A stretch of 64,000 nt of DNA from Anaerolineae bacterium (GTDB lineage Bacteria; Chloroflexota; Anaerolineae; Promineifilales; Promineifilaceae), in assembly GCA_019637635.1 (NCBI GenBank), contig JAHBVI010000008.1, positions 1 to 64,000 of the forward strand, in the 5' to 3' direction. The translations under genes were made by a program, and so were the position numbers. The number at the start of each line of letters is the position of its first letter. Positions within the stretch are counted from its first letter, which is position 1. This document shows positions 45,769 through 54,763 of the stretch, in pieces. The notes below the pieces were generated by a model. It saw only the letters and a list, made by a program, of their open reading frames with translations. It ran no database searches and was not told the DNA's origin.

Positions 45769-46554
45769 ATGATGAGTTGGGACGAAAAGGCAGTGATAGC
45801 GGCGCTGCACCAGGCCATTCAAATAGTAGCTATCCAGAGAGGGGAGGATTTCGCTCATAGTATCACCCCCATCATTCTGGCGAACCTGGATAGGGGCCGT
45901 GTGCAACACTTTCTGGACAATGCGGAAAATCGCCGGCCGGAAGAGTACGTCTGGCGGGTGGTGGAATTCTATGAAAAGTGGCAGCTCTATCTCTACCAGA
46001 TTCAGGAAGAACGGCTCACCGACCTATGGCTGCCCTTGTATGACAAACTCAAATGGTGGGCCTATAACTATCTTTGTCGCCAAAAATTTCCCCCTACGCA
46101 CAACGAAAAGCAGGAAATGGCCGCCGACTGCGCGGCCGCCGCGGCCGCCCAGCTACTCAACGCCCGTTTTCCCTATGATACCGATTTTGACCCCTGGGCT
46201 TACGTCTTGCTGCAAACCGTCACCTTGAAGCAGCTACACAGGCGCTATGCGGAAGCACCTGATGAGATGCACCAGATAGATGATTGGGATGCCTGGGAAG
46301 GGGTATGGCCGCAGCTATCTACCCCTGGCCCCGAAGGTACGGTCGAACTACGGCACACGTTGTTGACGGCCGTTGACCAGTTAACCTCTGACGCCCGCAA
46401 ACAAATCATTCTCATGCGTTATTTTGAGCAGATGACGTTTCCCGAAATTGCGACAGCCCTTAACCGGAGCAGCAGCGCCATTCACAAGCTGCATTTTGAC
46501 GCGCTGCAAAACCTGAGAAAGATTTGGGCTGATTGGCAGGATAAATATGAGTAG
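45769..46554 (+). CDS. Sigma-70 family (ECF-like) sigma factor (operon 2)
   Basis: A 261-residue sigma factor, longer than the usual ECF size because of an N-terminal helical extension (about 1-75). Region 2 is divergent (about 75-160: KWWAYNYLCRQKFPPTHNEK, DTDFDPWAYVLLQTVTLKQL); region 4 is clear (about 200-255: LTSDARKQIILMRYFEQMTF, EIATALNRSSSAIHKLHFDA). It starts at ATG ATG 45769/45772 with AAGGCGA upstream. It heads a three-gene operon, overlapping the next gene by 8 nt (ATGAGTAG). Same gene order as ECF operon 1, but low sequence similarity by eye, so the two triads are old paralogues or separate acquisitions. Promoter specificity unknown. Confidence 0.88.
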   Translation: MMSWDEKAVIAALHQAIQIVAIQRGEDFAHSITPIILANLDRGRVQHFLDNAENRRPEEYVWRVVEFYEKWQLYLYQIQEERLTDLWLPLYDKLKWWAYNYLCRQKFPPTHNEKQEMAADCAAAAAAQLLNARFPYDTDFDPWAYVLLQTVTLKQLHRRYAEAPDEMHQIDDWDAWEGVWPQLSTPGPEGTVELRHTLLTAVDQLTSDARKQIILMRYFEQMTFPEIATALNRSSSAIHKLHFDALQNLRKIWADWQDKYE

Positions 46555-47365
46555 AGCAGATAGCGAAGAAGCGGCGTCCGGTTGGATTCGGCAAAAATTG
46601 GCTACATTGCGGTCGCAGGCCGTGGGGCCAGGGCAATGGCCGGCCCTGGCTGACCAGTTGCTGGCCCTCGTCGCCGGGCAGATGCCATCGCCAGAAACTG
46701 ACGAAAGTGACATGGAGATGTTTTCATTGGTATTGCATGACGCCCTGATGGGCGTGGATATCAGCGAACGCTACCCCACATTTTGGGGCAGGATGATGGC
46801 CGCTCCCGCCCTATACCAGACCTTTATTGAGGCGCTGTCCCTGTTGGAGACAAACGGCCGTGACACCCCCCCACCTCTCCCCGCCGCCACCATCAACGAG
46901 CTAACCTTTCTGCAAAAGAGGCCCGCACCCCAACCAGAAATTGCCCAATCCACCAGCGGCGGCTGGCGCGTTACCTGGCAGGTGCTTTTTGACCAGCTCC
47001 AACAACTGCTCTTCCCCACGCCTGACCTGGTTTACCGCTACGCTGCCCCTTTGCTGGAAGATGAAAGCGTCATTCTCCTGCACGATGGGGTGACGATAGC
47101 GGATCAATCGGTGGAAACGCTGCTGGAAGCGATCCGGCCGGTAGAGCAGCCCGAACTGCTGCGCCTGCAACTGCTGACCGCCGCCGAAACACCACTGCCG
47201 CCGTTGCAAGCCAGCCTGCGATGGGGCGGCTATGCGCACACGGCCGTCCTCGACGCCTACGGCCGTGCCCACTTCCCCCCCCTGCGCCTGGACGACATCC
47301 TGGACGAAGCCGGGCAACTGCGCGCCACCGATCTGCAACTCGTTCTGGAATCGCCACAAAGCTGA
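46547..47365 (+). CDS. Putative anti-sigma-like regulator of ECF operon 2
   Basis: A 272-residue soluble protein without a recognised family. The N-terminal half is helical (WPALADQLLALVAGQMPSPE, FSLVLHDALMGVDISERYPT), followed by a Pro-rich linker. The C-terminal half (from about 145) is beta-rich and ends like the middle protein of operon 1 (AHTAVLDAYGRAHFPPLRLD, DLQLVLES). There is no transmembrane segment and no zinc motif. It is translationally coupled to the sigma gene (8-nt overlap) and followed 12 nt later by the CHAT gene. Proposed to bind the sigma factor and to be cleaved or controlled by the CHAT protein; this is inference from order and from the parallel triad. Confidence 0.7.
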   Translation: MSRADSEEAASGWIRQKLATLRSQAVGPGQWPALADQLLALVAGQMPSPETDESDMEMFSLVLHDALMGVDISERYPTFWGRMMAAPALYQTFIEALSLLETNGRDTPPPLPAATINELTFLQKRPAPQPEIAQSTSGGWRVTWQVLFDQLQQLLFPTPDLVYRYAAPLLEDESVILLHDGVTIADQSVETLLEAIRPVEQPELLRLQLLTAAETPLPPLQASLRWGGYAHTAVLDAYGRAHFPPLRLDDILDEAGQLRATDLQLVLESPQS

Positions 47366-47377
47366 TACAATAGCCCC

Positions 47378-50300
47378 ATGGGGCAACATCCTTCGGCGGC
47401 GGCTTACCTGGCAGAGGCAGAACGGCTCTTTCACGGCCGTCTGTCCCCAGAAAGCCTGCCCCATCTGGCCGCCCAACTACCCCTCTTAGACCGCCCCTTA
47501 TTAGACCACCTGGCCGATTATGCCGACCAACTGGCGCTGACGCAGCCCAAACATGGCTGGGCAGTCACGGCCGTAGCCGAAGCCGCCGCTGCCTACACTC
47601 CTGATCTCTTTCTTCATGGTTTGGCCGCCTGGTACATCGCCCGCGCCGCCAACGCCTGGGTACGGCCGCAACTGGTAGAAGCCGCTATTGCCCGCGCCCG
47701 CACTGCTTTCGCCCAATTAGACGAACCCGGCTGGCTGGCCGCCTGCGACTGGCAGCAAAACGCCCTGCCCTGGACGCGCCCCAACTTCCAAGACGCCGCC
47801 GCCACATTAAGCGACGCCCTGCACAGCCTGGAAACTGCCGGTTTTGACCACTTGCTCCCCGACTGCCGCCTTTCCCTGGCTTATGCTTACCTGTTGATCG
47901 GCCAGTTTGAAGAAACTGCCGCGCAAATAGCGCAGGCTGAACAAACCTTTCAAGAAAGAAATGACCGCCTCAGCCTGGCTCGCTGTTTATTCATCAAAGG
48001 CAGCTACCTGCGCCGCCAGACCTATTTTGAGGCGGCCAGGGATTGTTTTGCTGCCGCCCTGACGCTTTTTGCGGAACAAGATGCACCCATTCAGGTCGCC
48101 ATCACCACGTTGCAGTTAGGATTGATTAGCTGGTGGTGGCAGCATGATTTACGAACGGCAGAAAGCAATTTGCACCAGGCAGCCCGCCAGTTTGAGGCTT
48201 ATGACCTCCCTCTGTGGTTAGCCCAGTGCCATTTTGGACTGGGGCAAATTTATCAGCAGACAGGCCAACTTACTGACGCCGACAAAACACTGCGTACCGC
48301 CAGAGAAACATTTGCCCATTTCCGCCTGCCAGGACTTTGGGCTGATTCTTTGTTGGATAGCGGTTGGCTGGCGCTCTATCACGGTCACTATCAAACCAGC
48401 CTGGATTACTTCCGGCAAGCGGAATCGCTCTATGAAGAGGTTGGCAATCGCTGGTTACCTGCGGTGGCTGCCATGCACCAGGGCGAAGCTTATTTGCAGA
48501 TGGGATGGTATCAACGCGCTCTGCAATACCTGGAAAATGCACACGGCCGTTTGCTGGAATTAGCCATGCCGCAACGCATAGCCGCCTGTGAAATGCGGCT
48601 GGCTCAACTCCATTTACAGTTAAGCCAATATGACCAGGCGCATCTGTATCTTAATGAAGCCGAAACCCATTACCACCAGTGTGGGCAGGCAGACGCTTTC
48701 CCCGTTGTTTACAACCTTCGCGCCGAACTGTTGTTTCAGGAGCGGAAAGAGGCAGAAGCCATTACTATCCTGCAAAAGGCGCTATCCGTTGCCGGGCAGC
48801 AAGAGGACGCGATGCAAATTGCGCGGGCGCAGCGATTATTGGGGCAGGCCTTATGCGCCGTCGGCTGTATGGACGAGGCTTACCCTTATTTGCAAGCCGC
48901 CCATGACGTCTTTACCGGGATGGGCATGGTGGTAGAACAGGCCGTCTGCCAGACTGCCTGGGGCCATTATCACCAGCAGATGGGGAACATACCCGCCGCC
49001 CGGTCAGCATGGGAATCCGCTCTGGCCCTCAGCCACGAGGTGATACCGGACATTTCCTGGCAGGCACGGGCGGGACTGGCTTCTCTCAGTTTGGAAATCA
49101 AAGAAGCAGAAAGCGCCCTGTTACATTACCGGGAAATGGTCAAAGCGTTGGCCAACCTGCGCCAGGGGTTGTGGCAGCCATCCCTGGCCGGTTCTTTTCT
49201 GACGCGCCCTTCGCCGCATCTGGATACGGCCGTTCGCCTGGCCGCGCAGCAGCCCGCACACACAGAGATAGCCTTCGCCGATACGCTGTTTTTTATCGAG
49301 GCCGGAAAAGCACAAACAACCGCCCGGCAACTGGTGGCCGATAACTGGCAGCCTGTTGTGAAGAGCCAGAACAGCGAGTTGGCTGAGCTGGCCGCCGAAA
49401 TAAACTGGCTGCAAGAAAAATTGCGAACCGGGCCAACAACCGGCTCATTTGTGCTGGACAGAAACGGGCTGCACCAACAACTGGTGCAAAAGGTTAAAGC
49501 GTATGACAGGTTAAAAAGCCGCCTGGAACGGCAGCATCAGGGAAGTGCTATGCCAGGAGAGATAACGGCCGATTTCAACCAGCAGCAGTTCCGCCGCCAG
49601 GCCAACCAGAAATTGGGCCAGAACTGGATGGCCTTGAATTATTACCTGGCCGGGGAGGAGTTGGTGGGCACGATGTTGACGCCCACAATGCGCCGGGTCT
49701 GGTCTACGGCCGTTACCGGCCCCATCCATCTGGCGTTGCGCGCTGCCACCCGGTCTGGCGAGAGTGCGGGCGCGTTCACGGAACGTGCCCTGAACCGGTT
49801 AGGCAGTTGGCTGCTGCCGGGATGGCTACAGGAGAAACTGACGCCGGAGACGGTTGTGATCATCTCGCCTCACCGTCAGTTACACCGGCTGCCCTGGCCC
49901 ATCTTACGCCTGGAAGATAAGCCGCTGGTGACTGCCTGCATCCCCACTATCGTGCCTTCGTTGTTAGGGTTGGCCGGGCTGTGGCAACGGCCGTCGCCCC
50001 TTTCTCCCGGCCAGAATACCGGGCTGCTGCTGGCTATATCTGCTTTTCCAGGGCGGTATCCGGCGCTGCCAGCCGTCGCCGAGGAAGCGGACGCGCTTAC
50101 GTCTTTGTTGGGGGCAAACGGGCATTCACTGCGCAATAACATGGCCACCTGGCCCCATTTACAAACGCTGGCGGGGACAGCCGGTTTGGCTGCTCGCTTT
50201 ACCTTCTGGCACGTTGCCTCCCATGCCTTTTATGACGGGCTCTCCGGCCAGTTCAGCGGTGTGGCGTTGTCTGATCGGGACATCTGGCTGGACGAAATTC

Positions 50301-50611
50301 GGCAGTGCGGGCCACTGCCGCCATTGGTGACGCTTTCGGCGTGCAGCGGCGGCCACAGCCTGGTTTACGCCGGGGATGAACACGTCAGTCTCACCAACAC
50401 CTGCCTGGCAGCGGGCGCCCAGAGCGTCATTAGCAGCTTGTGGCCGGTGAGGGATGAAGCGATACCTGACTTGATGCAGTCGTTTTATCATTACTATGCA
50501 CAAGCCAATATGCGGCCGGCGCAAGCATTGGCTCTGGCCCAACGAGATGCTTATCATGCCGGTCACTCCCCGGCGCTGTGGGGAGGCTGGCAATGTTTTG
50601 GATTACCCTAA
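47378..50611 (+). CDS. TPR-CHAT caspase-like protease (operon 2)
   Basis: A 1,077-residue protein. Residues about 50-600 are helical repeats with clear TPRs in the middle (for example LSLAYAYLLIGQFEETAAQI, WLALYHGHYQTSLDYFRQAE). A coiled linker (about 660-720) leads to a C-terminal CHAT domain (about 750-1077). The dyad is predicted as His949 in HVASHAF and Cys989 in TLSACSGG, 40 residues apart as in the operon 1 protein. The end reads ALWGGWQCFG, the usual CHAT terminus. There is no Shine-Dalgarno in the 12-nt gap before ATG 47378, so translation may depend on the upstream gene. A strong hairpin follows the stop codon. Role proposed: stress- or ligand-sensing protease acting on the neighbouring regulator. 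Confidence 0.9.
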   Translation: MGQHPSAAAYLAEAERLFHGRLSPESLPHLAAQLPLLDRPLLDHLADYADQLALTQPKHGWAVTAVAEAAAAYTPDLFLHGLAAWYIARAANAWVRPQLVEAAIARARTAFAQLDEPGWLAACDWQQNALPWTRPNFQDAAATLSDALHSLETAGFDHLLPDCRLSLAYAYLLIGQFEETAAQIAQAEQTFQERNDRLSLARCLFIKGSYLRRQTYFEAARDCFAAALTLFAEQDAPIQVAITTLQLGLISWWWQHDLRTAESNLHQAARQFEAYDLPLWLAQCHFGLGQIYQQTGQLTDADKTLRTARETFAHFRLPGLWADSLLDSGWLALYHGHYQTSLDYFRQAESLYEEVGNRWLPAVAAMHQGEAYLQMGWYQRALQYLENAHGRLLELAMPQRIAACEMRLAQLHLQLSQYDQAHLYLNEAETHYHQCGQADAFPVVYNLRAELLFQERKEAEAITILQKALSVAGQQEDAMQIARAQRLLGQALCAVGCMDEAYPYLQAAHDVFTGMGMVVEQAVCQTAWGHYHQQMGNIPAARSAWESALALSHEVIPDISWQARAGLASLSLEIKEAESALLHYREMVKALANLRQGLWQPSLAGSFLTRPSPHLDTAVRLAAQQPAHTEIAFADTLFFIEAGKAQTTARQLVADNWQPVVKSQNSELAELAAEINWLQEKLRTGPTTGSFVLDRNGLHQQLVQKVKAYDRLKSRLERQHQGSAMPGEITADFNQQQFRRQANQKLGQNWMALNYYLAGEELVGTMLTPTMRRVWSTAVTGPIHLALRAATRSGESAGAFTERALNRLGSWLLPGWLQEKLTPETVVIISPHRQLHRLPWPILRLEDKPLVTACIPTIVPSLLGLAGLWQRPSPLSPGQNTGLLLAISAFPGRYPALPAVAEEADALTSLLGANGHSLRNNMATWPHLQTLAGTAGLAARFTFWHVASHAFYDGLSGQFSGVALSDRDIWLDEIRQCGPLPPLVTLSACSGGHSLVYAGDEHVSLTNTCLAAGAQSVISSLWPVRDEAIPDLMQSFYHYYAQANMRPAQALALAQRDAYHAGHSPALWGGWQCFGLP

Positions 50612-50614
50612 ACA

Positions 50615-50647
50615 AAACGGGGCTGCCCATTACAGACAGCCCCGTTT
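50615..50647 (+). terminator. Terminator hairpin of ECF operon 2
   Basis: 11-bp perfect arms (AAACGGGGCTG / CAGCCCCGTTT) with an 11-nt loop, 3 nt after the CHAT stop codon, followed by CCTCCTT. GC-rich stem with A/T flanks. Confidence 0.75.
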
Positions 50648-50751
50648 CCTCCTTGTGATTGGGGCCGGGCAGTGAACCCGACCAGAATGTGGATAAACCC
50701 GATGGCCATCGGTGCTTTTTCAGCAAGGGCGCGCTTGATTAAGAAAGACGT

Positions 50752-51069
50752 ATGGAGGCGCAAAACCATATCGTGACGGCCGTCACTCCCCTTGACTTGC
50801 CTGTCTGCACATACCTGGTGGCTGCTTACCTGCTGAAACAAGAGTGGGAACTGGTTGACCCATTGGCGCTGGCACAAGAGATTTACCAGGCGCTGGCCGG
50901 GCAGGTGAGAGGAGACCCGACTGAGACTGTGCAGACCCAAACCTGGCAGCGCTACGCGGCCATCTTGCACGACGCCTGCCGCCAGCCGGGAACGGCCGTG
51001 TACGAACGTGCCTGGTGGGAAGTGGGCCATTTCCTGCGGCAGCAGGCATACCAGTTGGCCGTTGGCTGA
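50752..51069 (+). CDS. Hypothetical protein, 105 aa
   Basis: A small soluble alpha-helical protein (LPVCTYLVAAYLLKQEWELV, LAQEIYQALAGQV, ERAWWEVGHFLRQQAYQLA). It contains two ACGGCCGT octamers, which shows that it shares the local base-use history. I do not recognise the family. It follows ECF operon 2 on the same strand after the terminator (104-nt gap). A 180-nt stretch after it contains no gene. Confidence 0.5.
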   Translation: MEAQNHIVTAVTPLDLPVCTYLVAAYLLKQEWELVDPLALAQEIYQALAGQVRGDPTETVQTQTWQRYAAILHDACRQPGTAVYERAWWEVGHFLRQQAYQLAVG

Positions 51070-51247
51070 ATGGCAACTGCGTCTTCAACCAGGCGCTAAT
51101 CGCCTGATTATCGCCAGCGGCGCAAACGGTCAGGTTTACAAAACGAATGGCTGGATAAAGGTTGAGGGTCAGGGCCAGGTGCGACGAGCCAAACCAGTTT
51201 GGAGGACCAAAGCCTCATCGCTCCTTGCCTGGAACTACAAGGAACTT

Positions 51248-51637
51248 CTATTGATTCAACACCGCGAGCAAGTCGGTCAGTAAGGAAGTCTGCACCACGC
51301 CCCAACCGCCATAAGGGTCGGGCTGTAGGCGAAAAAAAGACTCAACCTGGTACGGTTGATCATGATAATGCCAGGAGATAACGGCCGTGACCTCCCCTTC
51401 ATCTTCCCCCACCTGTGTGACCACCGGCTAGACGTTAACCCGTGTCTCGGCCGGCAACGCCAGCAGGTTATTTACCGTCTCTTCCAGCGCCGCCGGTATC
51501 TCCGCCAGCAGTGGTAGTGCTGGATCGCCAATCCGTTCCCGTACTGCAGTGGTTTGCGTGTTTTCAAACTGGCGCTCAAATTCAAGTAGATAATCCTGCC
51601 ATTCGATTTTTGATTCCGGGGATAATTTGTCAGACAT
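51248..51637 (-). pseudogene. Small gene interrupted by an in-frame TAG
   Basis: ATG 51637 opens 69 codons (MSDKLSPESKIEWQDYLLEF at the start) and stops at TAG (51428-51430). The same frame then continues for 59 more codons to TAG 51248, with good coding character (ISWHYHDQPYQVESFFRLQP, then GGWGVVQTSLLTDLLAVLNQ). It is most simply a gene of about 128 residues broken by one nonsense mutation, or two coupled small genes using GTG 51424. The C-terminal motif QTSLL.DLLAVL recurs at 58.9 kb. No known family. Confidence 0.55.
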
Positions 51638-51763
51638 ATATTAAAACTGCATCCCATACTGCTTGTTGGGCAAGCGAGGTTCGTCTCTCTGGTATCTGCC
51701 AATAAGCGAATACCGTTTGGGCACAGGCTGGCAAAAGGGGGCAAAGCGACACGGCTGTCAGCA

Positions 51764-51970
51764 ATGTTTTTGGTCGCCCTGAACAGCATCACGCTCAAGA
51801 GCCTGTCTCGTGAGTATTTGGAAGAATGTGAAGAGGAGGGTTTGGGCTGGTCAGAATATTACATTCTTCCCTTTGAAGCCAAAATCAGCGAGTGGCAAGA
51901 GCCGGGCAGCGCCTTGCAGGTGGGGCAAAAGGTACGGGTAATGGGCATTGATGACCTGGATGAGGGAAAC
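51764..51970 (+). pseudogene. Remnant resembling a calcium-binding-type protein, fused to the next gene
   Basis: Open sequence directly in frame with the UPF0158 gene. It carries ITLKSLSREYLEECEEE and LPFEAKISEWQEPG, then LQVGQKVRVMGIDDLDEGN, a pattern I associate with small bacterial proteins annotated as calcium-binding. It lacks both a proper start and end and looks like a fragment joined to the next gene by deletion. Weak assignment. Confidence 0.35.
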
Positions 51971-52318
51971 ATGAAACAATTGGCCGTTGATTGGGACCAA
52001 CTGACTCTGGCTTTCGATGATTCATTTTCGGAAATACGCTATTACCTGGATACGGAAACCGGTCAGGTATTTACGGTGATGGATGAGGCGCGCAGGCAGC
52101 TAGAGGAAATCTACGCAAAGCATTTCGATCCGGATAACCCGGACGCCTTTGATATTCAGGCGGGGTTGGCTGAAGTTGATACCGCCGATTGGCAAAAGAA
52201 TGTCGTCGTAGAAGCTGACTTTGTGGAGCAGCATTACGGCCGTCGCATCATCACCATTCCCCAGGCAACCTCTTACGACGCCTATGATGAGATGCAGGAT
52301 TTCATCGCCACCATTTAA
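51971..52318 (+). CDS. UPF0158 family protein
   Basis: A 115-residue protein. The start ATG 51971 is chosen because UPF0158 proteins begin with a strand like KQLAVDWDQLTLAFDD, although the frame is open 69 codons further upstream. The family pattern is visible: IRYYLDTETGQVFTVMDE, then ITIPQATSYDAYDEMQDFIA. Function of the family is unknown. It is followed 1 nt later by another small reading frame on the same strand. Confidence 0.7.
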   Translation: MKQLAVDWDQLTLAFDDSFSEIRYYLDTETGQVFTVMDEARRQLEEIYAKHFDPDNPDAFDIQAGLAEVDTADWQKNVVVEADFVEQHYGRRIITIPQATSYDAYDEMQDFIATI

Positions 52319-52319
52319 G

Positions 52320-52700
52320 GTGGACCCCAAGGATGCAGACGTTCTGGTAACGGTGACAGACAAGACTGACCTGACGCCCTTAGCTACGCTGGGGCGCAAA
52401 TTGCAGGGCCATGCCCAGAGTTTTGGTCGCGGTGGCGAAGTATTCCTGGCCGATGAACAGCATCATTACCTGGGGCGCGCCTGTCCCTGGAAGCTGTGCG
52501 GGATGGGGATTCGGGCGTCATGTGATGCGCTGCATTGTGGGCTACGGCCGTATCTGCACGACGACCTGAAAGACATCAACCTACCGAAAGTGCTTATCAC
52601 CGGCCCCCCACTGGAACTGTGGCCGGCCGTGGTAGCGCGTGTCGTTGTGCCAGAGGACGTAGCGGAGCGGGTGATACGGCCGTTGCAGCAGGCCGGTTAA
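52320..52700 (+). CDS. Hypothetical protein, 126 aa
   Basis: Open frame from GTG 52320, immediately after the UPF0158 stop, to TAA 52700. It has coding character (VTVTDKTDLTPLATLGRKLQ, PKVLITGPPLELWPAVVARV) and two octamers, but no ATG or clear ribosome site, so its N-terminus may be missing. It has four cysteines (CPWKLCG, ASCDALHCG). No family recognised. Confidence 0.45.
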   Translation: MDPKDADVLVTVTDKTDLTPLATLGRKLQGHAQSFGRGGEVFLADEQHHYLGRACPWKLCGMGIRASCDALHCGLRPYLHDDLKDINLPKVLITGPPLELWPAVVARVVVPEDVAERVIRPLQQAG

Positions 52701-52801
52701 CCCGGATGCAAGTGTCACGATTGCCTGTTCCGGTAGGGGTTCCAACTTATTTCGCCTGTTTCCTCATCAATCTGAAAGCACGAGAAAAGTTCATAAATCT
52801 C

Positions 52802-52942
52802 GGGAGCGACCCAGGGCGGGACCCGCACCGGGCGCAGGGATCGGGCAAACAAAAAGCTCTCGACTAAATCAAGAGCTTTTTTACTGTTTGCCCAGAATGG
52901 GAGCGACGGGCCTGAACACCTCTCTGGGGGCAGGTGTATTGT
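52802..52942. repeat. Three-copy interspersed repeat, copy B
   Basis: The fullest copy: upstream arm GGGAGCGACCCAGGGCGGGA, then ACCCGCACCGGGCGCA, central hairpin AAAAAGCTCT..AGAGCTTTTTT (52851-52882), then GGGAGCGACGGGCCTG and CCTCTCTGGGGGCAGGTGTA. The outer GGGAGCGAC words are directly repeated on both sides of the hairpin. The surrounding gap 52701-53094 has no gene. Confidence 0.8.
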
Positions 52943-53100
52943 CTTGCCAGCAAGCTTAAATCGCCTGCAATTATCCGATACTTGCTGCAACAAAAGGTGT
53001 GCTTGACCGAATGAAGCAATGCGATCTTGATGGGTCTAAAACGTTGCAACAACTAACGATCTCCGACATAATACCCATCATGCGATGGCAATAATTACAA

Positions 53101-53412
53101 CATATCATCCAAGATCAACCACTTTTTGAAACATCCTTGTTACTGACAGGTGATGTCACACATCATCAAGCCCAACAGCAACTGAGTGATTGCACCAGAG
53201 TAGAGAAAATGATCCAGTTGTGGCGTGGCATTTATGCGCTTCCTCACCCAAGTCCGCCTCCGTTTGATGTGGCCAATTGGCAAAGAGTTGTGCGGGAACA
53301 AATGTTACCATTGAAATGGTCTCTTGTGATGGAAGATGTGGGTTCGTTTATTATAGATTCGGAGGGGCGCGCCGATTTTAATAAAGCGCAGTTGTTGGGT
53401 CTGCTGGATTGA
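53101..53412 (+). pseudogene. AbiEi-like antitoxin fragment
   Basis: The first 55 codons align with the N-terminus of the intact antitoxin at 59.2 kb (QPLFETSLLLTGDVTHHQA, LSDCTRVEKMIQLWRGIYAL versus LPLFETSHLFAGAESPQQV, LADWVRAGKVVQLRRGLYTI). No start codon precedes the homologous part; a TAA lies just upstream. After the winged-helix region the frame continues into an unrelated 40-residue end. It is a truncated, non-functional copy, without a toxin partner. Confidence 0.7.
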
Positions 53413-53524
53413 AGAGGATGAGGGGCGCCGTTATGAAACAACTGGCAGTTGAATCAGTTGCAATGGGCATCGCCAAACTTTGATATTTGTTCTGGTTTTG
53501 GCCGACAAACAGCACCCGTCCCCA

Positions 53525-53988
53525 TTATTCCGTTTCGCTTTCGGTAACTTCTTCTGGTTGGAAGGCCAGTTCTACGGCCGTTGCCGACACCACATCATAC
53601 GCCTTCGCCAGCCAACGGCGGGCTTCGGGGAAGAAGTCCGGTTCGCCCAACCGCACCAACAGCGGGTATGGCTCTGCGGGCGGCGCAATATGCACCGAAA
53701 AGTGCGCCAGTTCAGGGCCAGGTTGCCAGAACTCAGGCAGGGATGCAGATAAAGCAGGGGCACGGCCGTATTCAGGAATAACGGCCGTTTCCAATTCACC
53801 CGCCCCTGTGCCCAAAGAAGCCAAAATGTCTTCCTGTGTCTTGCCACGCAAACGGAAAAGCAGGAAGGGGTCTTCGTCCAACCGTTCCGCCAGGATGTAA
53901 TGTACCGCTGCCAGATGTTTACACACGCTGGCGGGATCAGGGCAGTTGCAGGTTTGTTTCAGCTCCCGCTTGCCGGGGAACAAATCTA
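53525..53988 (-). pseudogene. SWIM zinc-finger protein, C-terminal part (separated by IS)
   Basis: The C-terminal 150 codons of a SWIM zinc-finger protein. The sequence resumes at DLFPGKRELKQTCNCPDPA, followed by VCKHLAAVHYILAERL, which holds the CxCx(n)CxH SWIM motif, then DPFLLFRLRGKTQEDI. The N-terminal part is at 55319-55720, on the other side of an IS630-type element. Removing the element and one copy of the TA target restores EVFQVAKLDLFPGKR exactly. This half has no start of its own except codons inside the element. Confidence 0.9.
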
Positions 53989-54016
53989 GTGCAGGTTGGC
54001 CTAAAAGAACCAATAG

Positions 54017-54763
54017 TTATGCCTCCAGGGCTTTGCCTTGATAAGTCCAGCGAAAAGGCTTGGCCATCGTCTCATTATAATAGGAGATGAAAGCCAGGAC
54101 TTTGTTAATCAAATCGGATATAGAGGTAAAGTTACCTCGCCTGAGCAGCTTACGGGCGAGAATGCTAAACCAGATTTCGACCTGGTTCATCCAGGAGGCA
54201 TGGTTAGGCGTGTAATGAAAAACGATGCGATGGGAAGGGTCGGAGAGAAAAGCAGCCCGGGATTTCATCGAATGGAGAATGCCAGATTGACCCTTGCCCC
54301 CCAGATCATCAGCAATATCGGATTCTTCAGCTACGAACTTGACCAGGGATTCAGAACAGTGGGTGTTGAGGTTATCAACGATAAAATGCCATTTAGGGAT
54401 TTGAGGGTCAGCCGCGACTGTGGCTTGGACATGATTGAGGAAGTCGGTTTCGTTGCGGGTAGGCCCATAGGAAACAGTGCCAATCTTGCCGGTGGCAACC
54501 ATGAAGTTGATGATGAACGAGTGGGTGCCATGGCGAATGTACTCAAATTCCTGGTACTCGACATAGCCCGGCTTCAGGGGCAGGCTGTCATGTTTGCGCT
54601 CCAAGGCTTGGACGCCAGTCAGTTCATCGGTGCTAACCACTGCTTCTCCTTGTTCCATCAGTTCTGCGGCCTGCTGATAAAGGCTATTGATGTCAGTCAC
54701 CTTTTCATCAAAGCGTTCATCAACGACAGATGTCAGCCAATAGCGAACCAGATGCGGCTTCAA
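54017..54763 (-). CDS. IS630-type transposase, DDE domain (OrfB)
   Basis: The 248 C-terminal residues of the transposase: catalytic acids in VVSTDELTG (first Asp), FIVDNLNTH (second Asp) and WMNQVEIWF (Glu), the normal DDE set of the IS630/Tc1-mariner superfamily. The frame begins at a weak start overlapping the end of OrfA; the expected full-length protein is made by -1 frameshifting at A AAA AAG (plus coordinates 54769-54775), giving the join LLKKGALKPHLVRYW. The length fits an active enzyme. Confidence 0.92.
   Translation of the reverse strand: MKPHLVRYWLTSVVDERFDEKVTDINSLYQQAAELMEQGEAVVSTDELTGVQALERKHDSLPLKPGYVEYQEFEYIRHGTHSFIINFMVATGKIGTVSYGPTRNETDFLNHVQATVAADPQIPKWHFIVDNLNTHCSESLVKFVAEESDIADDLGGKGQSGILHSMKSRAAFLSDPSHRIVFHYTPNHASWMNQVEIWFSILARKLLRRGNFTSISDLINKVLAFISYYNETMAKPFRWTYQGKALEA

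Noticed and set aside
52221..52319. ATG at 52221 as start of the 126-residue protein
   Set aside because: The first 33 codons from that ATG lie out of frame over the UPF0158 gene and look non-coding; coding character begins at about 52320.
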